Assembly: GCF_017874735.1 (NCBI RefSeq)
Contig: NZ_JAGGLV010000031.1
Location: forward strand, 1-64,000
Origin: Paenibacillus silagei
Lineage (GTDB): Bacteria > Bacillota > Bacilli > Paenibacillales > Paenibacillaceae
Length of the DNA stretch: 64,000 nt
Direction of reading: 5' to 3'
Part shown: in pieces, positions 53,374-62,015 of the stretch
How the letters are laid out: each line of letters begins with the position of its first letter
Position numbering within the stretch: the stretch's first letter is position 1
Made by a program: the position numbers and the translations under genes
Notes under the pieces: model-generated
Seen by the model: the letters and a program-made list of their open reading frames with translations, nothing else
Databases searched by the model: none
What the model was told of the DNA's origin: nothing

Positions 53374-53453
53374 TTGTTCACTGCGCAGGGGTCCAGCCTG
53401 TTCACAGTTATAAGCTTGTTCTACTGTCCTGTTCATAGGCTGGAGCTTATAAT
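53374..53453 (+). promoter_or_regulatory. Promoter with repeated TGTTCA boxes upstream of the membrane AraC gene
   Basis: A perfect TATAAT (53448-53453) has no -35 match at normal spacing. Instead GTTCA-type half-sites recur as TTGTTCACTG (53374), CTGTTCACAG (~53398), TTGTTCTACTG (~53416) and CTGTTCATAG (~53429), the last adjoining the -35 position. This is the layout of an activator-dependent promoter, perhaps bound by one of the flanking AraC proteins. Confidence 0.4.
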
Positions 53454-53522
53454 CGTACTATGAACATTTACGACAAGGACGGTACCCGCAAGAATACACA
53501 GTGAGTCAGGGGGCTACTTTGG

Positions 53523-55763
53523 ATGAGACTGAACAAGATCGGCAATCAACGGGCATTGTACAGCAGACTGCTAGTCAGCATTACGCTTTGCGTCTCCTTA
53601 ACCTTTCTGGTCTCCACCATCATTTATTACAACTACTATATCGGCGTAGAAAAGAAACAGACCTTCCAGTCCGACCTCGGCAACCTCACACAGACCAGCC
53701 GCGAGGTCGTGAACATGACGGATGCTGCGCAATCGCTTTCTTTTCAAATCTACCGCAACAGCACCATCTCCAAAATCGTGTTCTACGATAAGCCGGACAT
53801 CTACGATGTCACCGCCGCCATGTCCGAGCTGGGCAACTATCTAAGCTCCATGCCTTATATTGAATCCATCTATGTATATAATCCCAAGGGCGGTCAGCTG
53901 TATGTTGCCTCCTCCCATGGTCAGAACGGTGTGTATACCGAGAAGGAGCTGGTCGATACCTCCATTCTGGATATCCTGAGCCACTATCAGAACTATAAGG
54001 CGTTCACTCCCATTCCCAGAGTCTATTCCAACGGCGCACTGGAGAACGATCAGGTCCGTGCCTACACCTTCCTGTGTCTGGATGCGATCGGCTGGGACCG
54101 GGCCATTAATTCGGCGGTGATTGTGAATATTTCGGCTCCGTGGATCAACAAAGAGATCGCCAGCCCGGCGGATTCCACCAGCGCGACCTATATTCTGGAT
54201 GATCAGGGCGCCTTCCGCTCCAGCAACAGCCTGAAGCAGCAGGAGCTGACCCCGGAGGAAGCAGGATTCATCGAGCAGCGGATCAAGGGCCGGGAGGCCG
54301 GGTATTTCATCGCTCCCTTCGGGGGCGTGAACTCGCTGATCTCTTATACGGCACCGGATGATTTAAGCTGGCAGTATGTACGAATTACGCCGTATGAGAT
54401 CATTACGAAGCAGACCAACAACATCCGCAACACCACCTTGCTGATCGCAGGTCTGGTGCTGGTGGCCGGCATCGGCCTCTCCTGGATCATGTCCAGAAGC
54501 CTCTACCTGCCGATGAACCGGATTGTCAGCGAGATGCATATTCTGGAGACCGAGAAGCGCGACAGCATGTTCATGATCCGGCAAAATACACTGCGGGACC
54601 TGATCCTCGGCCTGAAGCCCTTGCAGTCCATGCAGCAGGTAGAGAAGCTGCGCCAGCTCGGCATTCATTTCACCTTCAATGATGATTACCGGCTGATCCT
54701 GCTGCGGATTGACCGTTACCGGGAGTTCCGGGAAGCCCGCTCCTCTTATCTGCTGGCCTCCAAGTTTGCCATTATGAACATCGCCTCCGAGATCTGCGGC
54801 CAGACCTACCGCGTGGAGACCGTAGATATGAACGATGACGGGATTCTGGTGCTGCTGAACATTATCGATCCCGTGGAATATACGGATACCGGCCTAATCG
54901 AAGCCCTGCTCCGGCAGATTCAGCAGGCCTGCTCCGACTATCTGAAGATCAGTCTTACCCTGACCTACAGCCATATCGACCGTAATGCCAGCCATCTGCA
55001 TCAGCTCTATCAGCAGGTCCGCGAGGCGTCGAATCACCGCCTGTTCTATGGGCATGGCAGTATCCTGAATGCCCGGGACATCTGTGCGCTGGAGTCCAGC
55101 ACTTATCATTATCCGGCGGACAAGGAGAAGAGACTAGCGGATGCGCTGCTGAGCGGCAAGCTGACGGACGCCGCCGAGCAGTTCAGCGCGATGATCCGCG
55201 AGACCGGGGCCTTCCCTTACCAGACCGCGCAGCTAACCGTGTCCAGGCTCAGCGTCACCATCAGAGAAATCGTGAACACTATCCAGAAGCGTAACCGCTT
55301 ACAAATTGATGGAATGGCCGAGCTGCCGAGCCTGGACGCTATTGAGACGATAGAGGAGCTCGAGGAGGCCTTCACCGCCCTCTTCCATACCCTGCAGGAG
55401 CAGCTGGCCGGCAAAAAGAACACCAAGCAGCACGACCTCATCTGCCAGATCAACGCCAAGATCAATGAGGATTACATGAAGCCTCATCTGAGCCTGAACC
55501 AGATCGCCGATGAACTGGACATGTCACCCATCTATATCAGCCGCCTCTATAAGCAGCAGACCATGAACAGCATCGTCGATGTCATCCTGGAGGTGCGGAT
55601 GCGCGAAGTGTGCGCCCTGCTGGAGAATACCGACCTGCCCGTCACCGCGATCGCCGAGCGCTGCGGCTTCACCAGCAGCTCCTACCTGCACCGGATGTTC
55701 AAGCGCAGCTTCGGTACGACACCTACCGACTACCGGCGTTTGAAGAGCGTGCGGACTATATAA
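53523..55763 (+). CDS. Membrane-anchored AraC-family regulator (YesS-like)
   Basis: A 746-residue protein joining a sensor like that of YesM kinases to an AraC output domain without a kinase. Helix 1 (~18-38), an outer Cache-like domain (~40-295), helix 2 (~300-320), a cytoplasmic linker, and an AraC helix-turn-helix pair at ~650-746 (LSLNQIADELDMSPIYISRL, AIAERCGFTSSSYLHRMFKR). Binding of an outside ligand would act directly on DNA-bound domains at the membrane. It probably controls the LplABC importer at 56977-60673, which is encoded on the opposite strand. Confidence 0.9.
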   Translation: MRLNKIGNQRALYSRLLVSITLCVSLTFLVSTIIYYNYYIGVEKKQTFQSDLGNLTQTSREVVNMTDAAQSLSFQIYRNSTISKIVFYDKPDIYDVTAAMSELGNYLSSMPYIESIYVYNPKGGQLYVASSHGQNGVYTEKELVDTSILDILSHYQNYKAFTPIPRVYSNGALENDQVRAYTFLCLDAIGWDRAINSAVIVNISAPWINKEIASPADSTSATYILDDQGAFRSSNSLKQQELTPEEAGFIEQRIKGREAGYFIAPFGGVNSLISYTAPDDLSWQYVRITPYEIITKQTNNIRNTTLLIAGLVLVAGIGLSWIMSRSLYLPMNRIVSEMHILETEKRDSMFMIRQNTLRDLILGLKPLQSMQQVEKLRQLGIHFTFNDDYRLILLRIDRYREFREARSSYLLASKFAIMNIASEICGQTYRVETVDMNDDGILVLLNIIDPVEYTDTGLIEALLRQIQQACSDYLKISLTLTYSHIDRNASHLHQLYQQVREASNHRLFYGHGSILNARDICALESSTYHYPADKEKRLADALLSGKLTDAAEQFSAMIRETGAFPYQTAQLTVSRLSVTIREIVNTIQKRNRLQIDGMAELPSLDAIETIEELEEAFTALFHTLQEQLAGKKNTKQHDLICQINAKINEDYMKPHLSLNQIADELDMSPIYISRLYKQQTMNSIVDVILEVRMREVCALLENTDLPVTAIAERCGFTSSSYLHRMFKRSFGTTPTDYRRLKSVRTI

Positions 55764-55815
55764 ATCGTATTTGTAAGTTTTCGATCTGGGGCCGTGGCTT
55801 CAGTTTAGATTCAAC

Positions 55816-55849
55816 TTGTTAACATTTTCACAATTGAAAATGTTAACAA
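55816..55849. repeat. 34-nt perfect hairpin (15-bp stem, 4-nt loop)
   Basis: TTGTTAACATTTTCA pairs exactly with TGAAAATGTTAACAA around CAAT. There is no T tract, so an operator or mRNA 3' stabiliser is as likely as a terminator. It lies between the membrane AraC gene and a small AT-rich gene. Confidence 0.8.
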
Positions 55850-55948
55850 ACACGATATACTAAAATCACATAAGATTGGTTTGCTAACTGAGGAAATTGT
55901 GCAGCAAGCAAAAATCATATCTTCTTATTTATCCGGGAGGTGTCTTTT

Positions 55949-56338
55949 TTGGAAGACGTTATTAATTTTGTTCAAGCTTTCAAAGGTCTGGAGGAGCGGA
56001 TCGATGAATTTATTAATGAGGATTCATTCCTGGAATATTTAGAGGGATCAGAAGCAGTTGTTGAAGGAGGAGCTTATGTGTGGTCCAAATTAAAACCTGC
56101 TGAAATTAGTAAACAGGATCACATTAACTCAGATTATATGAAATTAGCAGAAGAGGTCAGAAATGTTTTGACCAATGAACACAGTCCGCATATTGAAAAG
56201 TTTGAACGGAGTTGTGCCATAGTATTAAACTATATTCGGCAGGACACTCTGCTGTGGGTTCCTGGACTGAAAAACGTAATTGAAAATATAAAATCAGAAC
56301 TGGACTTACAGCAATTTTTCATAGAATTGACTAGATAG
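55949..56338 (+). CDS. Small protein of unknown function
   Basis: A 129-residue acidic, mostly helical protein with no signal peptide, no membrane segment and no motif I recognise (EDVINFVQAFKGLEERIDEF, then a C-terminal NVIENIKSELDLQQFFIELT helix). TTG 55949 has GGGAGG 8 nt upstream, which supports a real gene; the GTG at 55940 overlaps that site. It is AT-rich compared with neighbours and isolated between a perfect hairpin and a repeat array, suggesting later acquisition. It could be an immunity or antitoxin-like protein, but nothing shows this. Confidence 0.6.
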   Translation: MEDVINFVQAFKGLEERIDEFINEDSFLEYLEGSEAVVEGGAYVWSKLKPAEISKQDHINSDYMKLAEEVRNVLTNEHSPHIEKFERSCAIVLNYIRQDTLLWVPGLKNVIENIKSELDLQQFFIELTR

Positions 56339-56365
56339 CACACTTTATCATTCATGGTACAGTAA

Positions 56366-56583
56366 CGCTTTGGTGGAACACCAAGCCTTCTTTTAATCGC
56401 TTTGGTGGAACACCAAACTTTCTTTTGTTCGCTTTGGTGGAACACCAAGCCTTCTTTTGTTCGCTTTGGTGGAACACCAAGCCTTCTTTTGTTCGCTTTG
56501 GTGGAACACCAAGCCTTCTTTTGTTCGCTTTGGTGGGACACCATGCCTTCTTTTGTTCGCTTTGGTGGAACACCAAGCCCTTC
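56366..56583. repeat. Seven tandem 32-bp hairpin-forming repeats
   Basis: Units start with CGCTTTGGTGGAACACCAAG at 56366, 56398, 56430, 56462, 56494, 56526 and 56558, a strict 32-bp period; the last is truncated. Each contains TTGGTG-GAA-CACCAA and a pyrimidine-rich tail TTCTTTTGTT. Copies differ at only a few positions. There are no unique spacers, so this is not CRISPR. Short frames across it are by-products of the period. Confidence 0.93.
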
Positions 56584-56651
56584 TCCGTGTGCACGGAGAA
56601 GCTAGGGTACGCTTCACCTCAAGCCCGTCTCCAGATTCGTGGAGACGGGCT
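56580..56651. repeat. Two further hairpins after the 32-bp array
   Basis: CTTCTCCGTG-TG-CACGGAGAAG (56580-56601) and AGCCCGTCTCCA...TGGAGACGGGCT (56622-56651). Both are perfect stems (10 and 12 bp). The second is followed by CTTCTGCTC, a weak terminator-like tail on the plus strand. Confidence 0.75.
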
Positions 56652-56743
56652 CTTCTGCTCTCCCCACCTGCCCCGGAAGCCTGGGGCTGACGCGGCAAGA
56701 GGGCCGGGGTTGACGCAGGTGTGCCCAGCGCTTAAACAGCGGA

Positions 56744-56860
56744 GAAAACGGAATGAATGTGGAGAAGCGGAGCGTTCGCCTTTGTGTCCGGATTTTCACC
56801 GCTAAGGTAGAATAAATAAAAATCCGGACACAACAGCGATCGGAACATCGTTCCGTTTTC
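56744..56860. repeat. 117-bp nested inverted-repeat element
   Basis: The outer arms GAAAACGGAA (56744-56753) and TTCCGTTTTC (56851-56860) enclose a perfect 15-bp inner pair, TTGTGTCCGGATTTT (56782-56796) and AAAATCCGGACACAA (56819-56833). It could be a MITE-like sequence or a folded RNA. It lies in the 637-nt gene-free stretch 56339-56976, in which I find no other coding feature. Confidence 0.65.
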
Positions 56861-56935
56861 GGAGCGTCCACCCAAGCGCCATCGCCACTCCAGCACCAAC
56901 TTCGGCTCCAGTCCCACCCCAGCACCCCCGGGCAC

Positions 56936-56969
56936 AAAAAGCCCCAAAAGCCATTCGGCTCCCGGGGCT
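56936..56969 (-). terminator. Terminator of the second LplABC importer operon
   Basis: Minus strand AGCCCC...GGGGCT followed by TTTTTG, directly after the LplA-like stop at 56977. Confidence 0.8.
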
Positions 56970-56976
56970 CCCCTCA

Positions 56977-58572
56977 TTATTTTAGACCTTTCTCAGCCAC
57001 ATAAGCCTCCCACTGCTTCGTCCACTCCGCCTGAATCTTCTCCAGGCCCGCCTGCTTAGCCTTCTGCATGAAGGTCTCCAGGCCCTTATCCACATCATCC
57101 ACCAGTCCGGCCTCCAGCGGGAACAGGTACTGCTTCTCTACCTGCTCAAGCGCAGCCTTCTCTGCCTGATAAGAGGTGTAGTCCTCGGCGAAGCCCAGGA
57201 ACAGGTCCGGCTTCTGGATTTTATCCAGCTCATCAAAGATCGCCTTGACCCCGTCGAAGCCCTTGTCAAACAGCATGAACTCCGGATTTCTCCACGCCCA
57301 GCCATTCATGCCCTCACGGGTGAAGCCATTGGAGGTACTGGTGCCGACCAGCTTGTAATAGCCGTCTTCTACTGTGTAGTTCTTGCCTTCAATGCCGTAT
57401 TGCGTCAGCTGATTATACCGTTTGTCGAGCACCATCTTCTGATAGAAGGCAAGCGCCCGCTCCGGGTTCTTGCTGCTCTTCGGGATAGCGAACCCGTTGT
57501 GAATCGGATGTACAGGGGTCGCATAGCCGGTGGTTAAGCCGAAAGGAGAATACGCCAGCTCCCAATCCGGATGAGTTGTGCTGATCTTCATCTTCATATC
57601 ATTGAACCGGTTAGGATTGTCCCCGAACATGCTGGCCGCTTTACCTGAAGTGACCGGGTCCTGCATCGTATCCTTAATATTCAGTACATTCTTTGGAATG
57701 AAGCCTTTATCGGCCCAGCGCTTCATCATCTTCAGCTCTTCTTTTTGCTCCTCGGAGCCCCAGTAGGAGTAGACCGTGGACGGAGAATCATACTTCACAC
57801 CCATGCCGTACGGCAGCGCGCCGACCATTTTATGCAGCTCCGTATAGATATAATGGAGATTGTTACCCACATCGCTATTGAGGGACATCGGCATCATATC
57901 CGGCTCGTTTTTGACAATGCCGTCCATGTAAGCCTCATAGCTGGCCAAGTCCTTGGGCTCCGGGAGATTGTATTTCTTGCGCAGATCCTCGCGGTAGACG
58001 AACCCGTTGGTTACATACTCCTTGAAGGTCGCCGGAACCGTGTAAATTTTACCGTCAACCTTAACATCCTCCCACATTTTCTCAGGGACGAACTTCTGCA
58101 GCTCGGGTGCCGCCTTAGGCAGCAGATCATCCAGTGCCAGGAAGGCACCGCGCTTCGCATAGGATTGATATTGCGTCCAGTCCGCCGTAAAAATCAGATC
58201 AATTGCCTGCCCGGAGGATAGCAGCAGCTTATACTTCTGATCCCAGTCCGTCCAGCTGGTGAAGTTGAACTTTACCGTGGCGTTCAGGTCCGCTTCAGCC
58301 ATTTTGTTGACCTCCGCCTGGATGGCCGGAAGATCCTTAGGAGCATCGCCGAGCATATAGAATTGCAGCTCCACCTTCTTCGAGGTGTCGATCCCGCTAT
58401 CCGCTGCCGGAGCAGCTCCCTCTGATGCAGGCGGTGTGCCTGCGTTGCCGTCCTTCCCGGCGCTGCCGGTATTGCCATTGCTGTTCCCCCCGCCGCAGCC
58501 GGCCAGGAGCGATAGAGCGAGCAACCCCGTTGTAAGCGTAACCAAAGATCGTCTGCCTGCTTTCTTTCTCAT
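56977..58572 (-). CDS. Extracellular solute-binding lipoprotein, LplA type (second importer)
   Basis: A 531-residue lipoprotein. The signal peptide ends in LLALSLLAGCGGG; a Gly/Asn/Ala-rich tether leads to a family 1 binding domain beginning KVELQFYMLGDAPKDL. DLIFTADWTQY and HPIHNGFAIPKSSKNPERAL are typical of LplA/YtcQ-like proteins. GGAGGG lies 7-8 nt before ATG 58572. It is the last gene of its operon (after the two permeases), with a 148-nt gap that may hold a processing site. Confidence 0.92.
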   Translation of the reverse strand: MRKKAGRRSLVTLTTGLLALSLLAGCGGGNSNGNTGSAGKDGNAGTPPASEGAAPAADSGIDTSKKVELQFYMLGDAPKDLPAIQAEVNKMAEADLNATVKFNFTSWTDWDQKYKLLLSSGQAIDLIFTADWTQYQSYAKRGAFLALDDLLPKAAPELQKFVPEKMWEDVKVDGKIYTVPATFKEYVTNGFVYREDLRKKYNLPEPKDLASYEAYMDGIVKNEPDMMPMSLNSDVGNNLHYIYTELHKMVGALPYGMGVKYDSPSTVYSYWGSEEQKEELKMMKRWADKGFIPKNVLNIKDTMQDPVTSGKAASMFGDNPNRFNDMKMKISTTHPDWELAYSPFGLTTGYATPVHPIHNGFAIPKSSKNPERALAFYQKMVLDKRYNQLTQYGIEGKNYTVEDGYYKLVGTSTSNGFTREGMNGWAWRNPEFMLFDKGFDGVKAIFDELDKIQKPDLFLGFAEDYTSYQAEKAALEQVEKQYLFPLEAGLVDDVDKGLETFMQKAKQAGLEKIQAEWTKQWEAYVAEKGLK

Positions 58573-58720
58573 GAATGAACCCTCCTAGAATTTGTTGTAC
58601 GCCCACGCTTCCCCGATGCCCTCGTGCAGATCTCTACCCGGAAGCATACCATCCTTGTGTCTAACTCTATGTTAGCCGATATAACAGATGTACGGTAAAG
58701 ATACAGTCTGCCAGCCGGTT

Positions 58721-59614
58721 CTAACCTTTGACCGCTCCGATCGTCAGACCCTTCACGAAATAACGCTGGATGAACGGATACAGGAACAGAATCGGCCCCG
58801 TGACCACAATCGCCATCGCCATCTTGGTGGATTCTGTCGGCAGATCACTGCCTAAGCTGACCCCGGTACCCGCGCCCATATTGGCGATGAAGGAGGCTGA
58901 GTTGATGACATTGTACAAATGGAACTGCAGCTGATACTTATGCGGATCATTAATGAACAGCGATGAAGAGAACCAGTCGTTCCAGTAAGCCAGCGCAAGG
59001 AACAGGCCTACCGTAGCAATCCCGGGCATCGAGAGCTGCAGTACAATGCGCCAATATATTTTGAAATCCCCCGCCCCGTCAATCTTGGCCGATTCGAACA
59101 GCTCCTCCGGCACCGCCGAGCGGATGAAATTCTTCATCAGAATAATCAGGAACGGCGTCATCAAGCCAGGGAAAATCAGCGCCCCGTAAGAGTCCGTCAG
59201 ATGCAGATACTTGGTGATCATAATGTACCAGGGCACCAGCCCCCCGCCGAACAGGGTCGTGAAGTAAATATAGAACGAGAAGGTATTGCGGTATTTGAAA
59301 TCCTTGCGGGCCAGCACATACCCGGCCATCGTCATGAAGAACAGTCCCAGCGTCGTCCCCGTCACCGTAGTAAACAGCGTCACCCCATACGCCCGCAGTA
59401 CCTCATCAGGGAAGGTGAATACTGTCTTGTAGCCCTCCAGCGAGAACTGCGCCGGGATGAAATGATAACCATCCTTGATGATGGACTCATTAGCCGTCAG
59501 GGAAGCGGAAATAATCAGCAGGAACGGAATCAGACAGGCTAAGGAGCCCAGTATAATTACGGTGTAAGCCACTCCCTGGAGTAGCCTGGTGTACGAGTCG
59601 TCTTTGATTTGCAT
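58721..59614 (-). CDS. Carbohydrate ABC transporter permease, LplC type (second importer)
   Basis: A 297-residue permease with six helices; EAA loop ESAKIDGAGDFKIYWRIVLQ and terminal FIQRYFVKGLTIGAVKG. ATG 59614 has AAGGAG 9 nt upstream; the longer frame to 59647 lacks a site. It follows the LplB-like gene by 36 nt. Confidence 0.92.
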   Translation of the reverse strand: MQIKDDSYTRLLQGVAYTVIILGSLACLIPFLLIISASLTANESIIKDGYHFIPAQFSLEGYKTVFTFPDEVLRAYGVTLFTTVTGTTLGLFFMTMAGYVLARKDFKYRNTFSFYIYFTTLFGGGLVPWYIMITKYLHLTDSYGALIFPGLMTPFLIILMKNFIRSAVPEELFESAKIDGAGDFKIYWRIVLQLSMPGIATVGLFLALAYWNDWFSSSLFINDPHKYQLQFHLYNVINSASFIANMGAGTGVSLGSDLPTESTKMAMAIVVTGPILFLYPFIQRYFVKGLTIGAVKG

Positions 59615-59650
59615 GCTCTTTCTCTCCTTCCGCAGCAGGTTCCGCACAAC

Positions 59651-60673
59651 CTAGAACAAGGCGTAATCGTCATTTATTTTACGGATGATATAGTTGACCG
59701 TCATAATCAGGAAGAAGCCGAACAGTGATTGGTACAGGCCGGCCGCCGTGGCCATCCCGACATCGAAGGTCACCTTGAGCGAGCGGAACACGTACGTATC
59801 CAGAATATCCGTTGTATTGTACAGCACCCCGTTATTGCCAATCAGCTGGTAAAAGAGGTCAAACTGCCCCTTCATAATACTCCCCAGTGAGAACAGCAGC
59901 AGCATGACGAAGGTCGATTTCAGCATCGGCACCGTGATATACCAGATCCGCTGAAAAATGTGGGCACCGTCAATTTTGGCCGCTTCATAGTATTCCTCGC
60001 TGATGCCCGTTATGGAGGCCAGGTAGATGACCATGCTGTAGCCGAGATTTTTCCAGAGATAAAAGAGAATGATCAGGAAAATCCAGATGACCGGATTATT
60101 ATAGACATCCACCGGATTCGCCCCGAACTGCGTCAGCAGCGTATTCAAGAAACCGTTATCATAATTGAACACATTGTAGACGATAACGCTCAGAATAACG
60201 AACGATACGAAGTACGGCAGGAACATGACCGATTGGGTCAGCTTCTTGAACCACTTCACCCGCAGCTCGCTGAGCAGAATCGCACAGATAATCGCCAGTA
60301 CATTCCCGAGTAAAATAAAAGCCAGATTATAGCCGATCGTATTGAGCGTCAGCTTCACCAGCGTGCCGGACTTCCAGAGGAATTCAAAGTTCTTCAGCCC
60401 CACGAAGGGAGCATCGAACAGCCCGGAATTGAAATCAAACTGCGTGAACGCATAATAGACCCCGACCATCGGAAAATACGAGTTAATTAGAAAGAACAAC
60501 AGCGTTGGCAGCAGCATCAGGAACAGAATCCGGTTATGGACCAGCTCATGCACGAAGCCCTTATTCCTTGTCTTCCGGGTGCCGGACTCAAGCTGCGGGG
60601 ACAGCCCGCCTGTTCCCTTCAAGGGAAGCTGGGTGACGAGCGGTATACCGGTCTTGCGTTTGCGGTGTCTCAA
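59651..60673 (-). CDS. Carbohydrate ABC transporter permease, LplB type (second importer)
   Basis: A 340-residue permease. After a basic N-terminus, six helices; PMVGVYYAFTQFDFNSGLFD and EAA loop EAAKIDGAHIFQRIWYITVP. The start is uncertain: TTG 60673 with AGGAG about 10 nt upstream is the best candidate. A longer frame reaches 60874, but its extra residues are unlike any permease N-terminus. First gene of the operon. Confidence 0.85.
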   Translation of the reverse strand: MRHRKRKTGIPLVTQLPLKGTGGLSPQLESGTRKTRNKGFVHELVHNRILFLMLLPTLLFFLINSYFPMVGVYYAFTQFDFNSGLFDAPFVGLKNFEFLWKSGTLVKLTLNTIGYNLAFILLGNVLAIICAILLSELRVKWFKKLTQSVMFLPYFVSFVILSVIVYNVFNYDNGFLNTLLTQFGANPVDVYNNPVIWIFLIILFYLWKNLGYSMVIYLASITGISEEYYEAAKIDGAHIFQRIWYITVPMLKSTFVMLLLFSLGSIMKGQFDLFYQLIGNNGVLYNTTDILDTYVFRSLKVTFDVGMATAAGLYQSLFGFFLIMTVNYIIRKINDDYALF

Positions 60674-60906
60674 AGCCTTCACTCTCCTATGCCTATAGAT
60701 AAGTTGCCGCGTCACTGGGTTCGAAGCCTCTGCCCTTGGGCCTTGATGGCCCCTGCGGCTTCGTGAAATCCAATGTATGACCTGAGTATAGAAGAAGCCT
60801 CCTGCGGCTGAACAGTGAAGCTTCGGGATATTCCTGTACTTTACGGCTAACCGCACTGTGCACTTATCATACATTTGTGCAGTAATCGCAAGTTCAACGC
60901 AAATAA

Positions 60907-60942
60907 GCCCCCGGAGTACTCCTTAAGGAGAAGAATCCGGGG
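60907..60942. repeat. Nested hairpin in the divergent promoter region
   Basis: CCCCCGGA (60907-60914) pairs with TCCGGGGG (60935-60942), and the loop holds a second palindrome CTCCTTAAGGAG. It lies in the 413-nt gap between the divergent LplB-like and AraC genes, where it ends no visible gene. The rest of the gap holds the AraC promoter and a 9-bp inverted pair AATGTATGA/TCATACATT (60772-60780, 60867-60875). Confidence 0.65.
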
Positions 60943-60990
60943 GAATTCGGGTGGTCGCGCTGGACATATCCACAGCCTTACGATTTAAAC

Positions 60991-61020
60991 TTGCCTGTAA
61001 TAAATTATAGGTGATATACT
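60991..61020 (+). promoter_or_regulatory. Promoter of the AraC gene
   Basis: TTGCCT (60991-60996), 18-nt spacer, TATACT (61015-61020) preceded by TGA, i.e. an extended -10. The start would be near 61027, 60 nt before the ATG. Confidence 0.55.
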
Positions 61021-61086
61021 CTGGGAAATGTACTAATTCTCCAACCTAAACTTTCAATATCCAAACTTTCTTCAGGAGGCCAGCCC

Positions 61087-61965
61087 ATGAACCCGCTTCT
61101 GTTCCGCATCCCTCCCCTGCCGCATTATATAGCCAGCGGCCTCAATCACTGCCAGCCCGGCTATCAGCACCGGAGCCGCCAGCAGATCAAGGTATTTGAC
61201 TTGCTCATTGTCCAGCAGGGATGCCTGTATATCGGCGAGGAGGAGCAGCGCTTCACCGTGAAGGCAGGCGATGCCTTGATCCTTCGCCCCGACTGCCACC
61301 ACTTTGGAACCGAAGGCTGCAAGGAGGATACGGCCTATCATTGGCTCCACTTTCAGACCTTCCATGACCTCGCCTTATCGGTGACAGGGTCCGCTTCCGG
61401 CACTCTGACTGAGACTACAGGAGAGCATCCCGCTTCTCTATTCGATATCAGCTCCTTCAATCTGATGTTATCGCAGTTTGTTAACTTACTTCTGCCGGAC
61501 AGAGCTTACGAGGTATTGGAGCAGCTCACGCAATTGCAGGCCACTGCCCACCTCGAAGCCGTCCGCTTCCGGCAGCAGCTCCTCTTCCAGGATCTTCTGC
61601 AGCAGCTGGCCGCTTCTGTGAACCCGGAGCACCGCAGCTCCCAAACCACCCTATGTGCCGAGCAGGCCGCCTCCTATCTCCGCACCCACTACCGTGAAGA
61701 GATTACAACCGCCATGCTGGGAGACAGCCTCAACTTTCATCCGGTCTATATCGCCCGTTGCATGAACAAGGTATATGGCTGTTCACCCATGGAATATCTG
61801 CTCCGCTACCGTATCGGACAGAGCAAGCTGCTGCTGATGCAGACCAGCTTCCCGATCTCCCGGATTGCCGGAGAGGTCGGCTTCAACCAATCCTCCTACT
61901 TCAGCTCCAGCTTCATGAAGCTGGAGGGGTTGTCGCCGCGCGAATACCGGCAGCGCTTCTCATGA
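61087..61965 (+). CDS. AraC-family transcriptional regulator
   Basis: A 292-residue protein with a cupin-like N-terminus (~30-95: VFDLLIVQQGCLYIGEEEQR, GDALILRPDCHHFGTEG) and an AraC domain at ~195-290 (ITTAMLGDSLNFHPVYIARC, IAGEVGFNQSSYFSSSFMKL). ATG 61087 has AGGAGG 8 nt upstream. It is divergent from the LplABC importer operon and upstream of a convergent beta-galactosidase gene, so it probably regulates uptake and cleavage of a galactoside; inference. Confidence 0.9.
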   Translation: MNPLLFRIPPLPHYIASGLNHCQPGYQHRSRQQIKVFDLLIVQQGCLYIGEEEQRFTVKAGDALILRPDCHHFGTEGCKEDTAYHWLHFQTFHDLALSVTGSASGTLTETTGEHPASLFDISSFNLMLSQFVNLLLPDRAYEVLEQLTQLQATAHLEAVRFRQQLLFQDLLQQLAASVNPEHRSSQTTLCAEQAASYLRTHYREEITTAMLGDSLNFHPVYIARCMNKVYGCSPMEYLLRYRIGQSKLLLMQTSFPISRIAGEVGFNQSSYFSSSFMKLEGLSPREYRQRFS

Positions 61966-62002
61966 AACAGGCCATCAGCGAAGAATACGCTGATGGCCTG
62001 TT
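61966..62002. terminator. Bidirectional terminator
   Basis: AACAGGCCATCAGCG pairs perfectly with CGCTGATGGCCTGTT around a 7-nt loop, between the convergent AraC and beta-galactosidase genes. Confidence 0.85.
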
Positions 62003-62015
62003 CACTTAGTGATGA

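Noticed and set aside
56366..56583. CRISPR array
   Set aside because: The 32-bp units follow each other directly with no unique spacers, and no cas gene is in the window.
56230..56698. Repetitive peptide frames across the 32-bp array
   Set aside because: Translation of a non-coding tandem repeat; the 32-bp period is not a multiple of three, so the frames cycle.
60674..60874. N-terminal extension of the LplB-like permease to 60874
   Set aside because: The extra ~67 residues resemble no permease and run through the divergent promoter region.
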